From NCBI GenBank assembly GCA_030044455.1, contig JASHVU010000105.1:1-7927 (forward strand): a DNA stretch of 7,927 bases, given 5' to 3'. Source of the stretch: Acidobacteriaceae bacterium. GTDB taxonomy: Bacteria > Acidobacteriota > Terriglobia > Terriglobales > Acidobacteriaceae. Below, piece after piece: positions 1 through 5,722 of this stretch. Numbering within the stretch: position 1 is the first letter of the stretch; each line of letters begins with the position of its first letter. The translations under genes and the position numbers were made by a program. The notes under the pieces were generated by a model. That model had not been told where the DNA came from and did not search any database. It worked only from the letters and a program-made list of their open reading frames with translations.

Positions 1-17
1 AACCAATCTTGATGGAC

Positions 18-1184
18 CTACTGCTGCGAAATGCCTTCCGGTTCCACCTGCAGTTCAATCTCATCGAATCCCCGCATCCTGTAAAACGCAACTGAAGCGA
101 TCCAGCTCAGCGCGAAGATGGCGATGATGCAGTAACCCAGCATGCCGAAGTTGTCGTTGAGCCTCGCCACAAAACCCCAGAACCCACCCTGCAGACCGGC
201 CTGGCCGCCAATCAGGCCGAGCGCCTCAACTCCGCCAACAATCAAAGCCACTAGAACCGATACGAACGTGATCGTCATGTTGTAGTAGAGTTTGCGAATG
301 GGCTTTACGTAGGCCAATCCGTACGCTCCCAGCATCAGCACATTGTCAGTGGTATCCACAAGCGACATGCCGGCCGCAAACAGCGCCGGAAATACCAGAA
401 TCGACGATATCGGCAGCCCGCGCGAAGCCTCTGCAGCCGAAATGCCGAGCAACCCAATCTCGGTTGCCGTATCGAATCCGAGGCCGAAGAGAACCCCAAG
501 CGGATACATGTGCCAACTTTTGTTTACCAGGCTGAAGATGCGTCGGAAGATGCGGGCCATAAATCCTCGATTGGCCAGCAGCAGGTCCAAGTCTTCTTCA
601 ACGTAGGCCTCGCCGCGCCGCACGCTCTGAAAGGTGCGAAACACCGAGCGCAAAATAACAATATTGACAGCAGCAATGGCCAGCAAAAAGAACGATGAAA
701 CCAACGTTCCCGCGACAGCTCCAACGCTCTTCACGTAGGCAAGGCTCTGCAGCTTAAGCGCGGCAACGGCAATGGCAATCGATCCCACTACAACCACCGT
801 CGAATGACCCAGCGAAAACATCAATCCCACGCCCGCTGGCCGCTGGCCCTGTTGCATCAGCTTGCGGGTTACGTTATCGATGGCGGCAATGTGGTCGGCA
901 TCCACAGCGTGGCGCAGCCCGAAGCTGTACGCGAGAAATGCTGTGCCGAGCAGAACAGGAAAACGGTGGAAGGCGATGAGAGCCCACATCCAGGCGCCAA
1001 CATTGAACACCGCCAGAAATGCGTAGACGCCGGCGACGCGCTGGAATATCGAGCCAGATTTTTGTGTAGGATTTGTTGCCGTGCTTCCCTGCAACCTGGT
1101 TACGGCTTGAGAGGCCAGTGCAATGCCTGGCCCATCACTCTCCGTAGATCGTCCATTCCCCGGATTCAGCCTTGAAGTGCGCAT
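18..1184 (-). CDS. NiCoT-family (HoxN/NixA/NicO type) nickel/cobalt permease
   Basis: Integral inner-membrane permease for high-affinity Ni(II) and/or Co(II) uptake. Numbering from a possible TTG start at 1238, the family signatures are all present: RHAVDADHI (109-117), whose His and Asp residues form the metal path in this family, LGHSTVVV (143-150), LGFDTATE (253-260) and GMSLVDTTDN (290-299). About eight hydrophobic segments run from residue 69 to 387, with a charged cytoplasmic loop near 205-240. The start is uncertain. I use the first in-frame ATG (1184), giving 388 residues; in-frame TTG codons lie at 1193 and 1238, and the TTG at 1193 has GAGGAG (1208-1203) nine bases upstream. The first 45-65 residues are hydrophilic and unlike the family, so the true start could be even further in. 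The divergent nikR gene argues for nickel rather than cobalt as the main substrate. Family assignment is firm; metal preference is inferred. Confidence 0.93.
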   Translation of the reverse strand: MRTSRLNPGNGRSTESDGPGIALASQAVTRLQGSTATNPTQKSGSIFQRVAGVYAFLAVFNVGAWMWALIAFHRFPVLLGTAFLAYSFGLRHAVDADHIAAIDNVTRKLMQQGQRPAGVGLMFSLGHSTVVVVGSIAIAVAALKLQSLAYVKSVGAVAGTLVSSFFLLAIAAVNIVILRSVFRTFQSVRRGEAYVEEDLDLLLANRGFMARIFRRIFSLVNKSWHMYPLGVLFGLGFDTATEIGLLGISAAEASRGLPISSILVFPALFAAGMSLVDTTDNVLMLGAYGLAYVKPIRKLYYNMTITFVSVLVALIVGGVEALGLIGGQAGLQGGFWGFVARLNDNFGMLGYCIIAIFALSWIASVAFYRMRGFDEIELQVEPEGISQQ

Positions 1185-1197
1185 GGAACTCAACCAT
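1135..1197 (-). other. possible 20-codon upstream ORF overlapping the permease start
   Basis: An ATG at 1197-1195 sits five bases after GAGGAG (1208-1203), the best Shine-Dalgarno match near the permease start, but it is out of frame with the permease. It encodes 20 residues beginning MVEFHAHFKAES and stops with TGA at 1137-1135. The reading frame overlaps the possible permease starts (1193 and 1184). It could be a leader peptide coupling translation, or simply chance with the Shine-Dalgarno serving the in-frame TTG at 1193. No conservation evidence is available. Confidence 0.2.
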
Positions 1198-1309
1198 CCG
1201 TTCTCCTCGCGCGGGGAATGACGCACAGAAGCGAACAACAGTAGAGTAACACGACCTGAAAAATCATGCTACGCGCCTGGCCACTACAAAGGCCCTCTTG
1301 CCTTTGCAT

Positions 1310-1341
1310 GCAATTCCGATGGTCTGCGCTACATGAATTGC
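1310..1341. promoter_or_regulatory. candidate operator: 7-base inverted repeat with 18-base spacer
   Basis: GCAATTC (1310-1316) and GAATTGC (1335-1341) are perfect inverted copies. NikR binds two half-sites separated by a wide spacer (in E. coli, 6-base half-sites with 16 bases between), so a widely spaced dyad between nikR and a nickel permease is a reasonable candidate. The centre-to-centre distance here is 25 bases, larger than the 22 of E. coli, and the half-site sequence is not a known NikR motif. Chance occurrence is possible. Confidence 0.2.
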
Positions 1342-1441
1342 GGGCGATGAACACTGCCTTCGTGCAAGGCTCGAACAAGGATCGTGAGCCGCGACTCGTG
1401 AGACGTCCAGGCCTTTGCCAAATACGAACCACGAGCCCGAA

Positions 1442-1456
1442 TTACGGGTTCCGTAA
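1442..1456. promoter_or_regulatory. compact palindrome TTACGG-GTT-CCGTAA
   Basis: A perfect 6-base inverted repeat with a 3-base spacer lies just upstream of the AT-rich block that contains the putative nikR promoter. It overlaps an alternative dyad, GGGTT (1446-1450) with AACCC (1456-1460). The tight spacing fits a small dimeric repressor better than NikR, whose sites are widely spaced. No regulator is assigned. Confidence 0.25.
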
Positions 1457-1476
1457 ACCCATTTCTTTTCTTATTT

Positions 1477-1506
1477 TTGTCAGCAAACCTTCTGCTTTCA
1501 TATTTT
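1477..1506 (+). promoter_or_regulatory. putative sigma-70-type promoter of nikR
   Basis: TTGTCA (1477-1482, five of six consensus bases) is followed after 18 bases by TATTTT (1501-1506, four of six), inside the most AT-rich part of the intergenic region. A start site near 1513 would give a leader of about 145 bases that includes the G7 run and the heptamer repeats. Read by eye only. Confidence 0.3.
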
Positions 1507-1576
1507 TGCCGGAAAATTGATCCGTCAAGCTGCTGAAGACAGGATCTTTATGCCTTTGAACATTGGGGGGGAGGCC

Positions 1577-1618
1577 CACCGTTCACCGTCCACTGTTAAC
1601 CCTCCATCGTGCACCGTT
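1577..1618 (+). repeat. degenerate heptanucleotide tandem repeat upstream of nikR
   Basis: Six consecutive 7-base units can be read without gaps: CACCGTT, CACCGTC, CACTGTT, AACCCTC, CATCGTG, CACCGTT. Four or five are close variants of CACCGTT; the fourth is strongly diverged. The array begins five bases after a run of seven G (1565-1571) and ends about 40 bases before the nikR start, so it probably lies in the nikR leader. It resembles the short heptamer repeats known from cyanobacterial genomes, and a second patch of different sequence but the same period lies at 7579-7652. Confidence 0.6.
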
Positions 1619-1659
1619 TAGCATGGTCTGGATGGCTTCAGGGTCGACGGAGATTGGAT

Positions 1660-2076
1660 ATGGGTGAGCTGGTACGGACGGGCATTTCGCTGGAAGAGGG
1701 ATTGCTGGCGCGGTTTGACGAGGTGATTGCCGCAAAGGGCTATCAAAACCGATCCGAGGCGGTGCGCGACCTCATTCGCGATCACCTTGTAAACGAAGAG
1801 GTTGAAGCCAACAAGGAAGTTTTCGGCACGCTTACCATCATGTACGATCATCACCAGGCAGGTCTGTCGGAAAAGCTCATCGCCGCCCAGCATCGTGCGG
1901 GCAGCCGAGTGCTGGCCACAACCCACGTGCACCTCGACCACCACAATTGCCTTGAGGTGCTCATCATGCACGGCAGCAGCGAGAGCGTCCGCGACCTCGC
2001 CAACGGCATTCTCACTCTGCGCGGGGTGAAACACGGCAAACTGGTGGTGACGAGCGTGGCGGCCGGCCACGAGTAA
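1660..2076 (+). CDS. nikR: NikR, nickel-responsive ribbon-helix-helix transcriptional regulator
   Basis: A 138-residue cytoplasmic DNA-binding protein that senses Ni(II) and controls nickel uptake genes. Residues 1-45 form the ribbon-helix-helix domain (the strand LVRTGISL, then helices including NRSEAVRDLIRDHL). Residues 55-135 form the ACT-like metal domain. The four square-planar nickel ligands of E. coli NikR (His76, His87, His89, Cys95) align with His78, His89, His91 and Cys97, with exact spacing, inside TTHVHLDHHNCLEV. The start chosen is the ATG at 1660, preceded by GGAG (1649-1652) seven bases upstream; this gives the normal family length (E. coli 133). The frame stays open upstream to 1609, but that part is repeat-derived and unlike NikR. 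It is divergent from the nickel permease, its likely target. In some bacteria NikR also activates genes; which applies here is not visible. Confidence 0.95.
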   Translation: MGELVRTGISLEEGLLARFDEVIAAKGYQNRSEAVRDLIRDHLVNEEVEANKEVFGTLTIMYDHHQAGLSEKLIAAQHRAGSRVLATTHVHLDHHNCLEVLIMHGSSESVRDLANGILTLRGVKHGKLVVTSVAAGHE

Positions 2077-2128
2077 TAAATCGGCTTTCCTCCCACCTCT
2101 GCCCGAAAAACAAGAACTTGTCGCACTA

Positions 2129-3535
2129 TCAAGCGTAGTAGCGCGCCATGATCACGTGAGGCAGAACCGCAACCGTCAGCAGTTGGGCCAGCACCACAAT
2201 CGCAGTTGCGCGCTCGTAGGTCTGGCGGGCATTGCTGAGACTCGGCAAGCCCACGGCAGCAGCAATCAGGAGCGGAATAAGATGCCGCCCCTGCACGCCA
2301 TAAAAGCCGGTGCCGCCGACAGGCGTGTAGATTAGATATTGAATAAAAAAGACGCCTGCTATCCCCACCAACGCGGCAAAAAAAATGAGCGCGGTTACCC
2401 CGCGCGCATTGGCCCGGCCGCGCGCCAGCTCAGCCAAAACCGCAGTCGCCAGAACCAGCACCATGGCCAGATAGTATGGCCCGGGCATTTGCGTATCGAG
2501 CCATCCAAGCATGCCGATAACGCCGGCAACGAAATAATTCACCTGGTGCACAATGTAACTGAGCAGCGTAACGACAATGTGCGGATGATGCAGCAGGTAG
2601 ATGAGCTGCATTTTAGGATCGACATTGCCGCCGGCTTCATATGGATGCGAGATGCCTCGCGTTGCAACAATGACCGCGATCCACCACGCCAGGGTGATGG
2701 TGACCGTGACTCCCGTGAGCACCCACGGCCCGAGTCTTTTCTGCGTCTCACCGCGGGAAGGCAATAGGCCCGGAATGAAGAACGCAAGTGCCAGCGCCGC
2801 GTTAGGCGGACGGCCGATCGCGATGAGCAGGATTGCTGCGAAGACCACAGCAGCGGTTGTCCTGGTCATGGGCACAGTCACGTCGAGCTGCCTTGAGATG
2901 AGGCTGAAAGCAAGGCAGGCAAGTGCAATCAGCGTTGCATCCTGGCTCGATGACGCAAACAGCGAGAGCGTCATGGGCAACAGCAGTATGGCGAAAATCA
3001 CGATTTTTCCCCTGCCGCAAAGCGAGAGCGCGAACGCACAGATAGCGATGCTCACTGCACCGTTGAGAATCCGCGCCAGGATCAGAGTGCTGAAAACGCC
3101 GAGTCCAATCGCCCGGCCGATAAGAATCCCCAGCGCCTGGGGGATATAGTTGGCAGGGAAGTAAGCGGCGGTGTTTTGAAACTGGCGATAAACCAGCCGG
3201 CCCGACCAAGGCACGGCGCGCTCCTTAACGACTTCAGCAAAGGTGATGTGAGCGTCGGAGTGGAATGTCAACTTTGCAACGCATGCGTAGAGCTGATCGA
3301 TCCCGCTGTCGACATATCCGCCGCCGCGCGCAAACAAGCCTCCGTGCGCCACCTGCCAGGAACGGTAGAAGTGATGATCTTCGTCAGGGCTTTGAAACGC
3401 GGGAGTGCGGACGGCGAGGAAGATAACAAGAGGAGCCGCGATAAGGACAAAAAACCAATGTAATGCTGAGGGCAACGATCTGAGAGGTGAGCGCAGCAAT
3501 TCAGCGGCTTGGCTCCTCTTAAAGGACGCAGGCAT
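2129..3535 (-). CDS. DUF2142 polytopic membrane protein, probable GT-C-like glycosyltransferase
   Basis: A 468-residue integral membrane protein with roughly ten to twelve hydrophobic segments. Helix 1 (about 27-45) is followed by SPDEDHHFYR (49-58), which matches the PDEPxHFYR motif of DUF2142 proteins and sits where GT-C enzymes carry acidic catalytic residues in the first external loop. Other DUF2142-like features are SSSQDA (196-201), GRPPN (241-245), LGWLDTQMP (343-351) and, near the C terminus, GVQGRHLIPLL (413-423). The biochemical role of the family is not established; a lipid-linked-sugar-dependent transferase is inferred from topology and from the neighbouring GT2 genes. The ATG at 3535 lacks a clear Shine-Dalgarno, so the start is less certain. 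The gene converges on nikR with a 52-base gap and is divergent from the GT2 gene starting at 3752. Confidence 0.85.
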   Translation of the reverse strand: MPASFKRSQAAELLRSPLRSLPSALHWFFVLIAAPLVIFLAVRTPAFQSPDEDHHFYRSWQVAHGGLFARGGGYVDSGIDQLYACVAKLTFHSDAHITFAEVVKERAVPWSGRLVYRQFQNTAAYFPANYIPQALGILIGRAIGLGVFSTLILARILNGAVSIAICAFALSLCGRGKIVIFAILLLPMTLSLFASSSQDATLIALACLAFSLISRQLDVTVPMTRTTAAVVFAAILLIAIGRPPNAALALAFFIPGLLPSRGETQKRLGPWVLTGVTVTITLAWWIAVIVATRGISHPYEAGGNVDPKMQLIYLLHHPHIVVTLLSYIVHQVNYFVAGVIGMLGWLDTQMPGPYYLAMVLVLATAVLAELARGRANARGVTALIFFAALVGIAGVFFIQYLIYTPVGGTGFYGVQGRHLIPLLIAAAVGLPSLSNARQTYERATAIVVLAQLLTVAVLPHVIMARYYA

Positions 3536-3751
3536 ACGGCAATTCTACAGGGGATAAACGCGCGCACAGGGGCAATATGCAACCAGCCAACCGGCCCCAA
3601 ATTCGCCGCAAACTTCGCATTTAGAGCCCGCTGCGAACGAGCGCCGCAGCCGGTACTTTCCACACCGTGACTAAGGCTCTAGAATTGAAAACGCTCCACA
3701 TTGCTCAAAGCGCACCTGATCGAAGATTTCACCCAGGTAATTGAGGAACCT
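3536..3751. other. divergent promoter region between DUF2142 and GT2 genes
   Basis: These 216 bases separate two diverging glycan genes and must hold promoters for both. A fair plus-strand candidate is visible at 3657-3685. On the minus strand I found no convincing promoter; TTGCAT and TTTATC at 18-base spacing are only weakly similar to consensus. The arrangement allows both genes to be controlled together. Confidence 0.5.
3657..3685 (+). promoter_or_regulatory. putative sigma-70-type promoter of the GtrB-like GT2 gene
   Basis: TTTCCA (3657-3662, four of six consensus bases) is followed after 17 bases by TAGAAT (3680-3685, five of six). Transcription from about 3692 would give a leader of about 60 bases ahead of the ATG at 3752. 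Found by eye. Confidence 0.35.
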
Positions 3752-4744
3752 ATGGTAGAAATGCCGGAACCGTTCGGGAACAAAGCGGCGGCCAATGAGA
3801 CGACGGGCAGCAATCCACACACCATCGCTGTTCTGATTCCGTGCTTTAATGAGGAACCTACGATCGCCAAGGTGATCGTTGATTTTCAGACGGAGTTGCC
3901 CGGCGCACAGATATGTGTCTTCGATAACAACTCTTCTGACCGCACCGTGGAATTCGCGCGTCAAAGCGGTGCAACCATTTTTCGTGAACGGCGCCAAGGC
4001 AAGGGCTTCGTTGTGCAAAGTATGTTTCGCGAAGTCGACGCCGACATCTACATCATGGTTGATGGCGACGGCACCTATCCCGCCTCAGACGTGAAGAGGT
4101 TGCTCGAACCGGTTCTCAGCAACGATGCCGATATGGTGGTCGGCTCTCGCCTGAGTCCATCGAGTCGCAGCCAGTTCAGGCCTCTCAACCGGCTCGGCAA
4201 CCAACTGTTTCTTTTTATTACCAAGAAGCTGTTCAACGTGCGAATTAACGATATGCTCTCGGGATACCGCGTCTTTAATCGTGAGATCGTCAAGCAGTTG
4301 CCGCTTCTTTCAGCCGGTTTTGAGATTGAGACTGAACTCACGATTAAAGCCCTCGAGCGGGGCTACCGGATTATCGAACTCCCCGTCAATCTCGCAATGA
4401 GACCGCAAGGAAGCCACTCAAAGATCCGCCACCTGCAGGACGGGATGCTCATCATGGGCACCATCTTCTCGCTGGCGCGGGATTACAAGCCCTTCACCAT
4501 ATTTGGAAGCATCGGCTTGTTTCTGGTCGCACTCGGCTTGATTCCGGGCACCATCGTGATCCTGGAATTTGCGCGGACTGGCCTTGTACCCCGGCTGCCA
4601 TCGGCGGTTCTCGCGGTGGGCATGGTGCTTTCCGGAATTATCATGGGTGTTGTAGGCTTGGTGCTGCACACTGTTGCGCGCCGATTCCAGGAACTGAATC
4701 TTCAGCTCCGTCTTCTCGAAAGGGAATCACGCAGGCCGATCTGA
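3752..4744 (+). CDS. GT2 glycosyltransferase, polyprenyl-phosphate (DPM1/GtrB-like)
   Basis: A 330-residue membrane-anchored family 2 glycosyltransferase, likely moving a sugar from a nucleotide donor to polyprenyl phosphate on the cytoplasmic face. The N-terminal GT-A domain (about 24-240) shows VLIPCFNEE (27-35), VFDNNSSDRT (56-65), the metal-binding DGDGTYP (104-110; DxD), VVGSR (129-133) and SGYRVFNRE (170-178), as in dolichyl-phosphate mannose synthase-like enzymes. Two transmembrane helices follow (about 249-272 and 284-308), the GtrB arrangement, then a basic tail. The start is the ATG at 3752, with GAGG (3743-3746) five bases upstream; a TTG at 3701 in the same frame has no good ribosome site and adds only poorly family-like residues. 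It is divergent from the DUF2142 gene and converges on the methyltransferase. Which sugar is used cannot be read from the sequence. Confidence 0.9.
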   Translation: MVEMPEPFGNKAAANETTGSNPHTIAVLIPCFNEEPTIAKVIVDFQTELPGAQICVFDNNSSDRTVEFARQSGATIFRERRQGKGFVVQSMFREVDADIYIMVDGDGTYPASDVKRLLEPVLSNDADMVVGSRLSPSSRSQFRPLNRLGNQLFLFITKKLFNVRINDMLSGYRVFNREIVKQLPLLSAGFEIETELTIKALERGYRIIELPVNLAMRPQGSHSKIRHLQDGMLIMGTIFSLARDYKPFTIFGSIGLFLVALGLIPGTIVILEFARTGLVPRLPSAVLAVGMVLSGIIMGVVGLVLHTVARRFQELNLQLRLLERESRRPI

Positions 4745-5019
4745 TCTTCCGACGACGTTCGATAACGCCGCGGTTCCCTCGAAGACATCATCGAATCGCG
4801 GATTCTTCACACAATTCGCATTCCGAGCACTACCACCACCAGACTGCCAGGACGCTACCGCAGGTACAACTCTTCCGCTGGGTTTCGGTTGTCCACAAAT
4901 GGGCGCGGTGCAGGCATGCACGCTCCCGGCCCAATATGCCATTCAGAAAATGTCATCTCGCTTAGTGCGTCCGGCATCGGGTCTGGCTCAATTCCACTCC
5001 CATGTTGGCATGCTGCTGC
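4745..5019. other. convergent intergenic region, no gene seen
   Basis: These 275 bases lie between the 3' ends of the plus-strand GT2 gene and the minus-strand methyltransferase gene. Only weak hairpins are visible: GAATC-GCG-GATTC (4793-4805) and GTGCA-GGCA-TGCAC (4908-4921), each with a 5-base stem and no T-rich tail. I see no clear intrinsic terminator for either gene and no recognisable gene remnant. Confidence 0.5.
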
Positions 5020-5694
5020 TTATCTGTGAGCCCAAAGCAACAGATTCGATGGCCACCCAGCGAGTGTCACGCAATCAACCTGGACGCCTGTCATCCCGGC
5101 AGCCAATGCAAGTTTCCTCAACTCCGAGCTGGAAATCAGGTTCAGGTTTTCTTCGTGAGCGAAGAACTCGCGCCCTGTCATTCTGCAAATTCTCCGAAAC
5201 ATGCGCGGTGGAGACCAGTGCGCAATCGGCAGAAGGGTGTGGAACTCGATTGGAAACCAGCGATTCGGCGTGGTAATAAACACGCCCCTTCGGGCGGCGC
5301 GCCAGGTCTCGCGAAGGAAGGTCGTTTGCGCTTCCCGGCTGCCTACGTGCTCCAGAACTGCGCTCGAATGGATGTAGTCGAACTGCCCGTCAGAGAAGGG
5401 AAGCTCCTTGCCGTTTGCGTGTTCGAACTTTAAGCCAGGATATAGCTTTTCAAGAAAGGAAGCATCGTCAATTCCGCATGCAGTAATCCGATGCTTATAC
5501 GGATACCACTGCACAAGATAATTCGAGTGACTGTAGGTTCGGTCGCTGGTGACTCCGAGATCGAGTACGGAATGCTCTTCTCTTATTCCGGTCATGGAGA
5601 GGAAGCGCTCATACATTCTGCGACGCTGGTAGGCGGCAATCTTGATCGGAAGCGATTCCGGCCGAGCTAAATTGTATTGAGCGTTGACCGGCAA
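5020..5694 (-). CDS. class I SAM-dependent methyltransferase (Methyltransf_11-like)
   Basis: A 224-residue soluble methyltransferase with a Rossmann core. Motif I is VLDLGVTSD (43-51), lacking the usual glycine-rich GxGxG but followed by the block NYLVQWYPYKHRI (58-70) and the acidic strand end GIDD (74-77). LPFSDGQFDYIHSSAVLEHVG (98-118) covers the post-II and motif IV region, and TTPNRWFPIEFHT (141-153) is a strongly patterned segment probably near the substrate. I recall these segments as typical of one methyltransferase subfamily, so the altered loop is unlikely to mean inactivity. The start is TTG at 5694: AAAGGAG (5706-5700) lies five bases upstream, and no ATG in frame fits better. It follows the four-helix GT2 gene by 28 bases on the same strand, so the pair is probably an operon. 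Methylation of a sugar, lipid or polyprenyl-linked product is plausible; the substrate is unknown. Confidence 0.85.
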   Translation of the reverse strand: MPVNAQYNLARPESLPIKIAAYQRRRMYERFLSMTGIREEHSVLDLGVTSDRTYSHSNYLVQWYPYKHRITACGIDDASFLEKLYPGLKFEHANGKELPFSDGQFDYIHSSAVLEHVGSREAQTTFLRETWRAARRGVFITTPNRWFPIEFHTLLPIAHWSPPRMFRRICRMTGREFFAHEENLNLISSSELRKLALAAGMTGVQVDCVTLAGWPSNLLLWAHR

Positions 5695-5722
5695 CTTGTC
5701 TCCTTTGCCATCCAGGGTCTGT

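Larger units (their letters stand above)
1239..1659. other. nickel-permease / nikR divergent intergenic region
   Basis: There is no convincing gene in these roughly 420 bases (475 if the permease starts at 1184). Visible structure: a hairpin CAAAGGC/GCCTTTG (1287-1293 and 1300-1306, 6-base loop), a 10-base palindrome TTGCATGCAA (1304-1313), a 7-base inverted repeat GCAATTC/GAATTGC (1310-1316 and 1335-1341, 18-base spacer), and TTACGG-GTT-CCGTAA (1442-1456). An AT-rich stretch follows at 1461-1520 with the direct repeat TATTTTTG (1472-1479 and 1501-1508), then a run of seven G (1565-1571) and a 7-base-period repeat. The region must hold promoters for both genes and possibly a NikR operator. 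Confidence 0.6.

Noticed and set aside
804..1175. Open frame on the plus strand opposite the permease
   Set aside because: It lies inside a well-supported NiCoT coding region, has low-complexity shadow-type composition and no recognisable domain.
1239..1340. Cobalamin riboswitch in the permease leader
   Set aside because: Some NiCoT genes are controlled by B12 riboswitches, but the conserved B12-box pattern is not found on the minus strand here, and the divergent nikR points to nickel control.
1609..1659. Longer NikR starting at the ATG at 1609
   Set aside because: The extra 17 residues overlap the heptamer repeat, have no ribosome site and do not resemble NikR; the ATG at 1660 gives the normal length with GGAG upstream.
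2077..2128. Bidirectional terminator between nikR and the DUF2142 gene
   Set aside because: Only ACAAG-AA-CTTGT is present, a 5-base stem with a 2-base loop and no T-run; too weak to call.
2601..3149. 182-codon open frame on the plus strand opposite the DUF2142 gene
   Set aside because: It is the antisense of a membrane-protein gene in moderately GC-rich DNA, a common source of long spurious frames; no domain or ribosome site supports it.
3701..3751. Longer GT2 protein starting at TTG 3701
   Set aside because: No ribosome site precedes it, while the ATG at 3752 has GAGG five bases upstream; the putative promoter and leader also fit the later start.
4899..5433. Plus-strand frames overlapping the methyltransferase 3' half
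   Set aside because: The minus-strand methyltransferase motifs occupy the same DNA and explain it; the plus-strand translations have no recognisable features.
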